A DNA stretch of 64,000 bases from Pachypanchax playfairii (Eukaryota; Chordata; Actinopteri; Cyprinodontiformes; Aplocheilidae). Every line of letters starts with the position of its first letter. The stretch's first letter is position 1. The translations under genes and the position numbers were made by a program. The notes below the pieces were generated by a model. That model saw only the letters and a list, made by a program, of their open reading frames with translations, was not told the origin of the DNA and did no database searches. Where the stretch lies: assembly GCA_006937955.1 (NCBI GenBank), contig SSNP01000007.1, forward strand, positions 1,968,796 through 2,032,795, in the 5' to 3' direction. Positions 47,531 through 58,794 of this stretch are shown here, one piece after another.

Positions 47531-48064
47531 GTTAGTCTGTTTTTAATACAATTATTATTATCCCATGAATTAAAAATTCTACTCATCTCCGTGTGCATTT
47601 CTCAGACCTCCCACCACAGAGAGAGAAACGTGACGGAGAGAGACGTCTGTCCTCGTTTCTTTATGAGTGTGATGGAGTCTGTGGGTAAGGTGGAGGTCAC
47701 AGACAGGAAGACAGTGCAACACAGCAGTTCAGTTAAAATCCTACAAGTCTCACGTTGCAAGGTAACACAGGCACCCAAACCAGTGACGCAATCCACTCCA
47801 AAATCCTCCAAAAGCTCATTTTTTTTCTTTTGAATAAAAAAAAAAAGCAGAAAAAGACACCGATTGCTAAATTAAAAATATATTTGATTGTAAGGAGGCC
47901 AAAAAAAAAATATCCTTAAATTCAAGCCATTCGAAGCCATTGTCAAAACTTGATGTCAGCCTTATGTGGATCTGTTTGTGTATTGGCATATTATCTTTTG
48001 ATTATTGAAATTTGTATGATGGAGATTTTCTTTTATACCATCATTGTTATTGTCAGAGTACACC

Positions 48065-48070
48065 AATAAA
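48065..48070 (+). terminator. b4galt5: Candidate b4galt5 poly(A) signal
   Basis: AATAAA, followed within 50 bases by a GT/T-rich stretch (GTGGGTTTGTTCTGTTTGTC) typical of a downstream cleavage element. Confidence 0.45.
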
Positions 48071-48312
48071 AAGAAACTTGTAAAGATCAACGTCTCTGTG
48101 AACGTGGGTTTGTTCTGTTTGTCTCTTCTTTCCAGCAGCAGCATGTAGAACAGGTCTGGGAACTGGTTTTAAACGGTATCTACGATTGTGTTGCTGTGCA
48201 GAACGTGATTGCAAGGTCTGACTTCCTGTTAAAATACATATGGGTCATGCTGCAACACTAGTGCGAAAACCAACAAACCCACCATGTACAACAAAAGGAG
48301 CTGCTGCTAACA

Positions 48313-48659
48313 GTACAACCCTAATTCCAAAAAGGGTACGATGTCGTATGAAACAGAACGTAATGATCTGCAAATCTCAAAATCACATTTTATTCCCCAT
48401 AATATATAACACCTCAATTTTTATTTTCTTTACTTAACGGACAAAATGGTAAAAACCCCCCTGTTCTAACTTTTTGATGTTGCTGCCATCAAATTCAAAC
48501 TGAGCTAAAATTTTCTGTGAAATATCCGTTTTAACATCTAATATGTTGTTTATGTTCTTCTGGGAATTAAATATGGGTTTATGAACTTTGCAAATCATCG
48601 GGTTCTGTTTTTATTTACACTTTACACAACATCCAAACTTTTGGGAACTGGGGTGGTAC
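48313..48659. mobile_element. Non-autonomous DNA transposon with long terminal inverted repeats (family copy B)
   Basis: The left end GTACAACCCTAATTCCAAAA pairs with the reverse-complemented right end GTACCACCCCAGTTCCCAAA. The inverted match resumes deeper as CAGAACGTAATGATCTGCAA versus CAGAACCCGATGATTTGCAA, so the arms run about 75 bases. It is the same family as 10453-10980, shorter by internal deletion. Confidence 0.8.
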
Positions 48660-51600
48660 GATTTCTTATCAGTACATTTTGCTCCAGTATACAGGGATAA
48701 TAATCCAAGGCAGATCTTGTTTTGAATCCTCTAAAATTATGTTATGACTCTTACTTGATCCAGTTAGCACAATGACAGAGGAGCTCTGTACTGCATAAAA
48801 GATGCAAACATCACATCTCTCCAAGACCAAAACAGGAGCTCATTGTCCGCTTTTGGCTCTGAAACTGAGCCGGTGCCTTTTAATTCACAGTTCCTTATAA
48901 AATTCCTGCATCTTGGGACCAGATTCCTCTAAACTCTCTTAATTGTCCTTTTTACAGCTTGTCTCTGAAAGATCCTCGGAGAGTTTGCCCAGTAAACATC
49001 CGCATCTCTTGATACAAAGATGACGCTTGTTCGAATCCTGAGGCCCTGTCACCCAGAGAAGAAAATAAAAGACAAAACGAAATGCTTTGGCGAGAGTTCG
49101 CTTAAGATTCATTGAATCAGAGCAGCTGCAGGCATTTAGCACATTAGATGTGCTTTTCTGTTGGTTAACAGAACTGACAGCTAATGATTCAATTAGGCTT
49201 TTAGGAAAGAAAATACTATATGGCAGAGAAAGGACATGCTACTTTTAGTGCACTGCGCTTGGCTGCAAATTTTCCCACACTGACTTGCTTAAAAAAAACA
49301 ACAACATTGTGGTGAATTTTTTGTGCATCTTAACCAATGATGCACCAGCTTCTAACCTGAGAAGTAAATGTTGCTGCAGTGTGAGTGAAAGCAGCCTGAC
49401 TGGCGGCGCTTCGTCCTAATAGAGTCAGATAAACACAAGGCTATGGTATGCTAACACCAGTGTCACTTAGCTGGCAGATGCACACAAAGGGCAGCTCTTA
49501 AGATCTCAAGAGTTCCGCTGGCATTCATAGACAACACACATACACATTATGAATCATTCACATGCATCTCTTGAGTGTTGTGCTACTCAAAAGGCTTTGA
49601 TGTCATCTGTGGCGCCTGTGTCTTTGTTTCACTGCAATCCCTCCCCGCAGGGTTTCTTAAACCAGAATTTGCAACTAAATTTGTTTGAATTTGTGGCCTT
49701 TGGTGGTACAGATTAATTTCACACCTGCTTCACTCAACATCTGCTTTTCTACGTGCAGATAAACATTTAGACACCACATGAGGAACAACCAAGCAGGCAT
49801 GATCTTTAGCTTCTCCTAATTCAACGGCGGTGGTTAAAAGTCTGTGAGCTAGAAGTGTGAAAAAGGTTGCTGAAGGTTCCTCTGCAACCTTTCTACTAAA
49901 TTAAGAAGAGTGTGTCCGCTTTGCATTTCGAGTTCATGTCACACTGATCATTCAAACCATTTTTCTTTAGAACTTGGTGGTGTATTTTAGAATTCTTCGT
50001 TGCATAATCAATGACTTGCCATCTTCCCTAGAAGCTTTAAAACAGACACAAACCCTTGCAACAAATGTCTCATTTCACAGGGAAATATATTTAATGTTTG
50101 CATTTTTTTCATCCATAAAAGGCTATTTATCCATTCTGAGTCAAATCTTTTTGCAGGTGTCATACAAACAAAGTGTTGCTCCATCTGCCTCCTGGTTTGT
50201 CTATTTGATTTGAATACACACCAGTGCATTTTCTAGTGAACTGTGGCTTTCACCGTGCAGCCCCTGCCAGACTCTCCACGGCTGTTCACTGTTCCCCCGA
50301 TGGTGAATTTGAGAATGTGAGAGTAGTCAGAAGTAGCTGGAAAGCTACTTGGGGTTCGTTATGACCTCACAGACCTGGTCAAGGTGGGATTTTTGTTCTG
50401 TGATCGCTGCTGATGTCAAATCTTAAATGTAAAATTGCATCATTTTTGCATCAGTTTGTCCTATTTGTTTAAAAGAGGGCGGTGCAGTTGGTACCACCTC
50501 TACCTGGCAGCAAGAAGGTCGCAGTTTCAACTCCCAGCTGCGATCAGCCTTCATACAGGTCACCTGTTCCTTCCCAGGGATGTGAGAATTGTCTCCAAGG
50601 ACTCTGATGATAGGTTAATTAGTAACTCTAATTTGGCTAATTTGTTGTAACTCTGCTATATTGGCTACTGGAGAGTGAAGCAACCCTGAATTAACCGGTA
50701 CAGAAAGGTAGATATTAGTTTATGATGATGGCGTGAAATCAAGAGCCCTTCGTCTCATTTCTGCTTAAATCAGATGTTTTGGCTGGTGTGGAGCAACTAT
50801 ACAACGCAAGAGTTCCACTGCTTGTGTGATAAAGGAATTAAAACAATAGAGAAAGCAACAGAGCTTATGTGTGAAGGTCACATGATTTATTTTTATTTTT
50901 TTTACAATAATATCAATCCTTTAATGCCTGATACATGAAATGTTTGTCAGAAAATTATATATATTTTTTAAATAGTGAAAAAACAAACTGATACTGATAA
51001 TTACTGGATGATAACTTAACCTCCTGTAGAACTTAGATCCTCTACTAGAAGGTAGAAACCATGTGAATTTCCGCACAGCATGTTTTTGGAGGATAGTACA
51101 AATCCTGTTAAAGAAGTCGAGCTCTTGCAGATCAGTGACATACAATGTGATACAGCAGGCATTACAGGGTTAAATACTCTTTGGTGTTAAGACAGGACGA
51201 TCCTTTGTGAGGTTCTGCTTCCTCAGACTTGGCAGAGAATCCAGCTGTGGTCAGACTCAGAGGTTTCAGATTTCTTTGCTGCTGTTTGGCCTGTTGAAGC
51301 TCACATGTTTGTCTGAGTCAGCAGGATTTTCTATTTTATTTGTTCTTTTTGAAGCTCCTGTTGTGTCTTTCCTGTCAGGATCCGAGCCACGCTGCTGGGG
51401 GACGTGGAGGCTGTAAACACATCTTCAGCCACCTCCAACATTATTTATTCTCCTTGACACTGTTGTGCTTTCAGTGTCCGTCTTTTGCACCCCTGTCTGG
51501 CCCGCTCTCGTCACGTTCTCATCTATCAGCTCTAATATTTGTCGTCAGTGAGCCGGGCTCATTCTCCCAGCTGACTGTCACAGTCAATCTGTCTCACATG

Positions 51601-54314
51601 GCTCATCGTGTTTTTCTCACTGTATGTTTGTGTATAATTTCAACAAGCTTTCCTGTGTTTCTAGTTCATCTTCATCTCGCTTTTACTTCCCGTCATCCTC
51701 CATGTGCTGCTTTCTATTACTGTGCCGACAACCCGCCATGCTGAGAAATTCACTGACGTGTCATTGGAATTAATGGGGATTTTAGATTCAATAAAAAATA
51801 CTTGCAAAAATAAATATATATATACACATATATATACATATATGAGACTTTGCATGCAAGGTGACTTCTTCTTCTTTGCACTGATATTTGGTTATATGTT
51901 TGAGGTCATTGTCCACTTGCAGAATCAATCAGAACCCTCGCTGATGCTCCTGCTTGATTAACAGGAATCTATTATATTTCTTAGCTTTGATCCCTAAATT
52001 TCAATTTTCCACCTGCAGTAATGCTGCACCAAATACACAAACCACCTCCACCGTGTGTCACTGTTACCTCATTCTACTATCCAATCACTGGACGAACAAG
52101 CTGCTAATGACAAACTAGACAAAGTTTATACATCTTTCATCTACTCAGAATACTTGGTTGACTTCTTGCTTTGATCATTTTCAGTGATTTTTTTTTTTGT
52201 GACTTCACAAGTTCACAAGTTTGTTCACAGCTTGAGCCGCACGTCTTGAAACCCCAAATCTTTGTAGTTATATGAAACAAAACGTGTCAGTCTGAAAACA
52301 TGTTTTAAAAATAGAAAACACACTTGAGAAATAGTCATGAAATATAGAATGAGCGGTGGTAATTGTCAGTGTTTGTGATCGAGCCTAAAAATTAAAGAAA
52401 TTAGAGTTGCATGAAGAAAAACACTGTTTACCTTTAAACAAAAGACAACGTAAAGCAAGGTGAGATAAAGACACGGTCGTGGACTGGAGATGACTGGATG
52501 AAAGTAAGATGCAGTGATAAGTCACTGATCTACATTGTACAAGAAGATGATGCTGAGTGGAGGGGAGTGCATGATCTACAACAAATTAAATGTTAAATTT
52601 ATTGATGAGGAATTTTCAGGATCTTGTCATCAAGGACAAAATGTATCATTCCAATGATGTGGCCTGCAAATACTCTGGATCACAAAGTGTTTTACAGTAA
52701 AGTTTCAAGGTTCTTAAAAATGATCATTTTCATCAGTTTGATTCATATAATTTCAATTAAATTAAATTAAAATCCTCAAACTATCAAAGCCCTAGCTGTA
52801 ATTCTTATTTGTTTAAGATTTAAACAGATTCAAACTTTTTTCAATATAAAAAAAAGGAAGAAGAAAATCTTTTTAGCTTGTAAAATAAAATGGTTTTCTC
52901 TCTTTTTTTTCCCACATAATTAACCAGTTGAATGAAGACGTTTCTGGTGCTTTATAGCAGTAGTGGTTATACCCTTCTCAACTCGCAGCTCTGTGTCCCG
53001 TTACAGCAAATCTATTTTTATATTTGCTCGTGACCTCCACCTTCTCCATCCGCTGTGTTTTGCCTTCAGCACTTTTATTTTTATGTCAAGACTCTGGCTT
53101 TCGTTATGCTAGTACTACTTCATCGTGCTCTGGTTGGTGTGAGATGTTGTCTTAACAAACTATGTGCTGACGCTGTGCAGAAGACCTGCTGACGGAGCTT
53201 CCGGCCTGCAAGATCAACTAAATTTTACAGCTCATTTCCCACAGCTCCATTCATTATTATTAAGTTCTACTTTGTGTTTAACTCTGCAAACACTTCAAAA
53301 TCCACCACAATGATCTCACTTAATCATCTGACTGCTTCATAAAACCACAATCTCGTGAGCTGGTGTTTTTTTTTCTTCTTTTCTTTTGTGAAATTCTATA
53401 AATATATTTCAGAATTTTTTTTTTATTAAATGACAACAATTCCCTTAGTGAATCTATCAAATGAAGTATGACACAGCTGTGCAGATTCATCTGGCCCATA
53501 TGCTGCTCAGTGTTTATTAATGATATATTTCTGGTCCCCATTACATGCTGACAAGCAGTTTGTTAATGACAGATGTTGCCTGTATGCTGATATTATGTAA
53601 AATCTGCTGCAAGTGCAACCTGACGGAGTTTTTTAGCATGAGATTGGAACACTGTGTTAATAATGGCTGCTAAGAGAAACAGATATGTGCCTGAACTTTT
53701 TTTAACCCTTTCACTTTCAAACTAATTTCAGGTGAACACTCCGGTGTGGATTTCAGTGAAGGAATCTTTTCTTGGATAACATGTAGGAATTTCCATCAGT
53801 TTAGCTTGCCTTGTGTTTTTCAGCAGTTTTGTATCCTTTACAGCTGACACACTGTTTCAGGAAGTGGCAGAAATAGTCGAAGCTTTAGCAGCATCTCTAA
53901 AATGAGACATATGAGGACAAAACATTTGTGATCTTCCACACAGGGAAGTTCTCTGAGCAAATAGAGATAAAATTTGACAAAGGAAAACATTTAGGTTTAT
54001 TATACTGTATTACATTCTGCAGGAAGTTGATAAATCCAACTATATTTAAAAAAAGGTGTTTTAATATTAATTGAAACTTCATGAAAATGTTGCTCAAAAT
54101 TGAATAAACTCAGTAGGAATCACAGATTTAAATTTCGGATGTCATCGGGGTTCCACTCATCCACAACATGCACATCAGTGTAAATCCGAGAGGTTTAATC
54201 TGTGTCTTTCTAACAGTTTGACACATTAACTGCATCTGTAATATAAAACAGTATGTTTTAAGTATGTTTTGAAGCTCTGATTATTCAAAGATTTTTGCTC
54301 TTTTCATAAACCTT
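48660..54314. other. Intergenic region between b4galt5 and emilin3
   Basis: About 5.7 kb of AT-rich DNA. Apart from the SINE-like copy at 50477 I see no gene, RNA or further repeat family. The longest open frame (51340-51744, 134 codons) has no recognisable domain and looks like a chance frame. Confidence 0.6.
50477..50716 (+). repeat. tRNA-headed SINE-like fish repeat, degenerate copy
   Basis: The head GGGCGGTGCAGTTGGTACCA and CAGCAAGAAGGTCGCAGTTT, then CAACTCCC, mimics pol III A and B boxes (GTTTCAACTCC against GGTTCGANTCC). The body keeps TAGGTTAATTAGTAACTCTA and the 3' end keeps an ACCGGTACAGAAAGGTAGAT-like tail. These blocks are those of a repeat frequent in teleosts. The middle is deleted. 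Confidence 0.65.
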
Positions 54315-54320
54315 TTTATT
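54315..54320 (-). terminator. emilin3: Candidate emilin3 poly(A) signal
   Basis: AATAAA on the minus strand, the first such hexamer downstream of the stop (about 750 bases). Use of this site is not demonstrated. Confidence 0.3.
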
Positions 54321-55067
54321 ATATTTGTTGGGAAACAATTAACGGCTGGAGAGAACAAGTTAATAAATACCAGAAAAAAGAAATCAACCAACAACAGTGA
54401 CTCAGAAATACAGTTGCACTAAATCTTCTGGAATTAATTGTATTTCAGATTTGGATTCTGCATAAAAAAAATCCCTTGAAACACAATATTTCAGTCCCCA
54501 GTCTTAAATATTTCAGATTTCATTTCTCTGTCATTTTCCAGGTCATGTAATGTGTGTCCACTGCCCCCTCGTGGTGAATAATGGAACTTTTTGGCAAAAA
54601 AAAAAAAAAAAAAAAGAATGAAGCCAACTGTCAAAGCAAAAAATATAGAAGCTGCTCTTAAACATGTGTAAAACAAAGATTTACAAAAATGTAAATAGCA
54701 CCAGGTTGACATTTACAGTATTTTGTTAAAAAGACCAGACTAGTGTCCACACACAGGATGGCAAGTCCACAGAATCCCATAGCAGCATGTTGTTTAGTTA
54801 TCATTTGTCCAAAACAAACATTTTTTACATCATAACAATGCAGTCACTTCATTTCAACAATCATAAGAAAAAATGCCCTATAGAATGAGTCACAAGAGAA
54901 ATATTGCCAAGCTATACAACCACATACGTGTCTGCCTCACCTCGGGGGGAGGGGGTTTGAGGGACATCTCTAGAGTTGATTTGTATCTGTGCTGATATGA
55001 TAAAAGAGGACAGAAGCAGAAGAAGACACTTGGGACTATTTAAATAGTGTCTCTGAAAACTCGCCCG
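54321..55067 (-). other. emilin3: Probable emilin3 3' UTR
   Basis: Non-coding stretch between the stop codon and the first poly(A) hexamer. It contains a poly-A run on the plus strand near 54597-54615 and a CTCF-like motif at 54561. Confidence 0.4.
54561..54574 (-). promoter_or_regulatory. CTCF-like motif
   Basis: CTGCCCCCTCGTGG is the reverse of the CTCF core CCASYAGRKGGCRS with one mismatch. Function is not established. Confidence 0.3.
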
Positions 55068-56210
55068 TTACTTTTGATCTTTTTGGTTTGCTTGTTTGGC
55101 TGCACAGTCTTTGATCTCCCCTTTCAGCTCCGCTAGCTGCTCTGAGTGGACAGTCAGAGTGCCGTTCACCTGCGCCAGGTACGCGTCCGAGTGTTTTTCT
55201 AACTCGGCCCTGATCCTCTCCAGGTGCTCGGCCAGCTGTCCCAGGCTGCTGCACTGATCCTCCACGTGGCTCACCCTGCTGCCAACATCCTGCACCTCTT
55301 TGTGCACCTCTATCGCTGTGCTACGGCAGCCCTGCAGCCCCCCCGACAGCTGTCTCTTTAAAGCTGCCAGCTCCCCCTTCAGCTGGGCCAGTCGCCTCTC
55401 ACCGGCTCCTAGGAGAGAAGCTTGGTGACCCATGAGTTTGGTGATTCCTTGCACCTGGTTGACCAGCTGATGCTCCCTCTGCTCCCACGATGAGTTAGTT
55501 TGACCTACTTCTGTTGCGATGATACTTATTGAGTCCTTCAGGCCCTTTAGAGTGCGATTGACAGAGTTGATGTTGATCTTTAACAGTGTGATCTCTCCGT
55601 GGACGGAGCCTTCTGTGTCCTCATGTGCAATCTGGACTAACAGGTTGTGCAGGGTGTTGTTAAGATGGTCCAGCTGATTGGAATGGGAGTCCAGGCGATC
55701 TGTCATCTTCTTTTCCATTCGCTCACACTTCTCATCTACTACATTACCCTCAACACCTCCTTCTGGTGGGGTGGAGGGTGCACACGAAGAGGAACAAAGT
55801 AGCTCCAGGTCGATTAGTTGCTTCTGAATTCCGCTCAGGTCTCCTTCCACTCTTCTCCTCACAGACTCGATCTCCGTCTCCAATGCAGGGACCACCTGAC
55901 CCTCCAAAAGAGCCGGAGTGGTGGCGTTACTCAGTTCCTCCACAGCCACAAACACTCTCTCTTCTAGGGTCTTCAGCTTGTCTTCCAGTGTCGCCTTAAA
56001 GCCATCCAGATCACCAGGAAGCACTCGAACGCCATCAAATCCACCATCAGTAGAATTGAGTCGGCCCTCAATGTCCACGAAACGGGTCTCGATTAGGGTT
56101 TCTATGTGAATGCTTTGTTTGGCGAAGGAGTCTTGGAGCTCTCGCTGAGATTCTGTCAAACCTTTTACAGATTCTTCCAGCAGCAACACGCGCTGAGAAA
56201 GGCTGTTCAC
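55068..56210 (-). CDS. emilin3: emilin3 last coding exon (coiled coil and C-terminus)
   Basis: 1,143 nt, 380 residues plus stop, acceptor attgcag|GTG. It is almost wholly heptad-like, with a cysteine pair (LLCSSSC) and the block GEITLLKININSVNRTLKGL, which parallels EMILIN3. Confidence 0.93.
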   Translation of the reverse strand: MNSLSQRVLLLEESVKGLTESQRELQDSFAKQSIHIETLIETRFVDIEGRLNSTDGGFDGVRVLPGDLDGFKATLEDKLKTLEERVFVAVEELSNATTPALLEGQVVPALETEIESVRRRVEGDLSGIQKQLIDLELLCSSSCAPSTPPEGGVEGNVVDEKCERMEKKMTDRLDSHSNQLDHLNNTLHNLLVQIAHEDTEGSVHGEITLLKININSVNRTLKGLKDSISIIATEVGQTNSSWEQREHQLVNQVQGITKLMGHQASLLGAGERRLAQLKGELAALKRQLSGGLQGCRSTAIEVHKEVQDVGSRVSHVEDQCSSLGQLAEHLERIRAELEKHSDAYLAQVNGTLTVHSEQLAELKGEIKDCAAKQANQKDQK

Positions 56211-58233
56211 CTGCAATTATTAATAATTTCATCCATTAGTCACTCAACAGACCCTTCAGTCAAACATTATTATGTAGTTTCAGAGCACAAATTTCATGAA
56301 AGTGGTTTTAGAATTTGGTATTTTTGAAAATGCTTGTTCTTTTAGGGTCATGTGATCTAAACTGACTCATATCCACGAACAAGCTGCAACTTGCAGAAAA
56401 ACACAAAGTACTGGAATCAGCAGGAAAAGGATTGTTTAAGCATAATTTAAATTTTTTTTTCTTTGAATGCATAAATGTTTCCTTTGGTTTTATTTAAATG
56501 AAACTAGAAACCGATTTCTCTTATCCAGTGCTGATCCACATCCATGTGGCCTGGACGGGTCGCATGCTGTGGTCATCGTGTTGTTAGAGCCAGTTTTACC
56601 AAATAAGGGAAAACATTTTGGAACAACGTTCTACAGATGAGTTGTGTGTGTTTACGATGCAGATGAGTCACACGGATCATTTAACTGTTCGACAAGCTGA
56701 TTATAAACGATTTGTTTGAGATTTATTTACATTTGATTGATAAATTATGAGTGTTTTGTCATCTTGTAATCATACCTGTCCACAGCAGCTCTCTGTCAGT
56801 GTCAGACCCTGAATCTGGGCTTGCAGAGTTCCCAGCTCCTCTCTGATCCCAGTTTCTTTTCCATCCAGAGACTGCTGCATCTGCTCCTGGCTGTCCACGT
56901 GCTCCTTGTGACACTGTCTTTTCACCTCCCCAATCTTCTCATCGCAGTGGTTCTCCAGGCCAGTCAGGCGTTGCTCAAAACCATCCAGGATCTCAGCCCT
57001 CACCCCAGCCAGCCTGTCGTCTAAGATCTCCTTTAGGTAATTGGTGGAGACGTGGTCAAGGAAGGGTTTTCCATTGGCTCCCTCCAGTAGTGTCTTCAGC
57101 TGGCCGTCATGACCGAGGACCATTCCCTACAGGCACACATGCAGGATAACGGTGTACAGAAACATGACATATGGATGGATGTATGAACAGGATCATTAGA
57201 TCTTTCTACAAGTGGTTGAAGTACCTGAATCTCCTCCAAAATGTGCGTTTTGGCTCTCAGTTCATCTTTCACTTCTGTCACCGTTCCTGCCAAGTCTGTG
57301 AATCCCAATCCGCCAAATCCTCCTGGACCATCAGGGTTCCCATCTGGGATCACACCAAATCCCATTGTGGAGTCTGGCACTCGTGGAGGGTTGGGCAGCA
57401 GTGACACCAGGATCTTGTTGGTGTCTTCTCTGAGAGATGTACGCAGTCGTTCCTCGAGACCAGACACCACCCCATTCAAGGTTTCTAGACCATGGGTGAG
57501 GCGGCGCAGGTCCTCCTCCATACGGTTCAAACGTTCACCAGTGACTCCGGTAGTACTCACTTTGTTACCTGAAGTTTTTAAAAAAAAAAGCCCAACACAG
57601 ATGGTGGTTTAGAATTTAGGTTATAATAAGCCGTTCAAAGTCTAATTCAGTTCTCACCGTAGTTGGGTTTCCCCCTCCCAGCTGGTATCTGTCCTGTGGG
57701 AACATCAGGGAAAAGTTTGCCTGGTTCCAGCTGGCCTCCTCCAGGCCTCTGGTCCACAGGAGGTCTGGGGCCATGGGGGAATCCTTTTAAACCAGGACGA
57801 TGAGGTATACTTGGACCTATGATGTCAGGCAGGGATGTGGGTCCGTCGTAGCACGTTTCTCCAGAGAAACCTGGACAGCATCTCCACTCGAGCTCCGTCA
57901 CGGTTTTAAAACCCACCTTGTACTTCGGCATGAAAAACGTCCTGTACCTGAAGGACAGAAAGATCAAGTCATTTCTTTATTGATAAAGGATTTATGATCA
58001 TTTTAACAGTCTGAATTCCTCTTTTTCTCTGTGTTCTGCTAGAAACACAAAAGGATGTGAAGACGGAGCAGAACACAGAGAGAAAAGGAGGAAGTTTGTT
58101 TTCTAAGGGATTAAACATGGATTACAGGAAGATTAGGAGATAAAGATAAAGTATGGTGTAAATGATGTAGTATTAGAGGACTGGATGTGGTTCAGCACTC
58201 AACTTCTGTGTTATCTTGTTTAACCCCTCCCCC

Positions 58234-58288
<55 letters not shown>

Positions 58289-58794
58289 TAAACTTTTTAT
58301 TTAGAAAAATTCCACTTTAATTCCCCCTTATGTGAGTTTTGACATCATTAATACATAGAATAAGGAAGAAAGAGCAGATAACGAGCAACAGCATCAGTTA
58401 TAAATAACAGTCACATTAAACTGGGAACTGAATATAAACTGTTTATTGTTGACTGGTTCTTGATGGAGGCACATTTTGTGTTCTGTTGTGGAAAAACTAA
58501 AACTCTTCTCACCACTGGAGGGCAGCACCTACATTAGTTAAGTTTTACAGCTGGTTCCTTTTTTTTTAACGGTTTCTTTAATGTAAAGACACTATTCTCA
58601 TGTTAAATCTTATAACCAGACTCACTGTACTGACTGTGTTTGTGATTTATTGTTTAAACTCATTGACTTACATGACTACAGGACATTTCTGACCCCAGAT
58701 GCACTTGGTGGTATATTCTGCCTTCACGTAGGTTTCCACTCCATCTTGCATGATGCATGTGATGTTCTTCTGGACCATGTAGGCACAGTAGTTT
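55068..58794 (-). CDS. emilin3: emilin3, elastin microfibril interfacer 3; first (signal) exon not found
   Basis: Five exons splice in frame: 58794-58672, 57947-57658, 57568-57225, 57126-56776 and 56210-55068 (749 codons plus stop). Emilins are secreted extracellular-matrix glycoproteins. The N-terminal part is an EMI domain with its seven cysteines: NYCAYMVQKNITC, TTKCIWGQKCPVVMYRTFF, KYKVGFKTVTELEWRCCPGF and SGETC. A Pro/Gly-rich linker follows (GFGVIPDGNPDGPGG). Then come long heptad-rich coiled-coil segments with LLDGFEQ-type, SCCGQ and several sequons (NST, NAT, NNT, NRT, NSS, NGT). The protein ends KDCAAKQANQKDQK without a gC1q domain; among emilins this is the hallmark of EMILIN3 (human 766 residues). 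Exon 1 with the signal peptide must lie to the right and was not identified. Confidence 0.92.
56211..56775 (-). other. emilin3: emilin3 intron before the last exon
   Basis: 565 bases with gtatga and gcag ends; nothing recognised inside. Confidence 0.8.
56776..57126 (-). CDS. emilin3: emilin3 coiled-coil exon ending SCCGQ
   Basis: 351 nt, 117 codons, phase 0 at both ends. It encodes GMVLGHDGQLKTLLEG, ILDGFEQRLTGLENHCDEKI, VKRQC and the closing ESCCGQ, all in the order seen in EMILIN3. Confidence 0.93.
57225..57568 (-). CDS. emilin3: emilin3 exon with GFGVIPDGN linker
   Basis: 344 nt. It encodes a short coiled coil (LRRLTHGLETLNG), a Pro-rich stretch, GFGVIPDGNPDGPGGFGGLG, and VTEVKDELRAKTHILEEIQ. 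Confidence 0.9.
57658..57947 (-). CDS. emilin3: emilin3 exon with the second half of the EMI domain
   Basis: 290 nt, acceptor ccttcag, donor ACG|gtgaga. It encodes YRTFFMPKYKVGFKTV, ELEWRCCPGFSGETC, then a Pro/Gly-rich linker. Confidence 0.95.
58237..58285. repeat. (AC)n dinucleotide microsatellite
   Basis: About 24 uninterrupted AC units. Confidence 0.98.
58512..58525 (+). promoter_or_regulatory. CTCF-like motif
   Basis: CCACTGGAGGGCAG fits the CTCF core with one mismatch. Confidence 0.3.
58672..58794 (-). CDS. emilin3: emilin3 exon with the first half of the EMI domain
   Basis: 123 nt, acceptor cccacag|A, donor AT|gtaagt. It encodes NYCAYMVQKNITC, MQDGVETYVKAEY and KCIWGQKCPVVM. It begins with one base completing a codon from the unseen first exon. 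Confidence 0.95.

Larger units (their letters stand above)
43935..48090 (+). other. b4galt5: Probable long b4galt5 3' UTR
   Basis: About 4.1 kb from the stop to the first poly(A) signal with a fitting downstream context. It contains a T-rich assembly gap, a TA microsatellite and a poly-T run. No other gene is recognised. Human B4GALT5 also has a 3' UTR of several kilobases, but this extent is inferred and earlier signals (for example ATTAAA near 47329 and AATAAA near 47833) could end shorter forms. Confidence 0.45.
57948..58671 (-). other. emilin3: emilin3 intron splitting the EMI domain
   Basis: 724 bases containing a CA microsatellite (58237-58285) and a CTCF-like motif (58512-58525). Confidence 0.8.

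Noticed and set aside
51340..51744. 134-codon open frame between b4galt5 and emilin3
   Set aside because: No recognisable domain, no splice context, and composition typical of chance frames in non-coding DNA.
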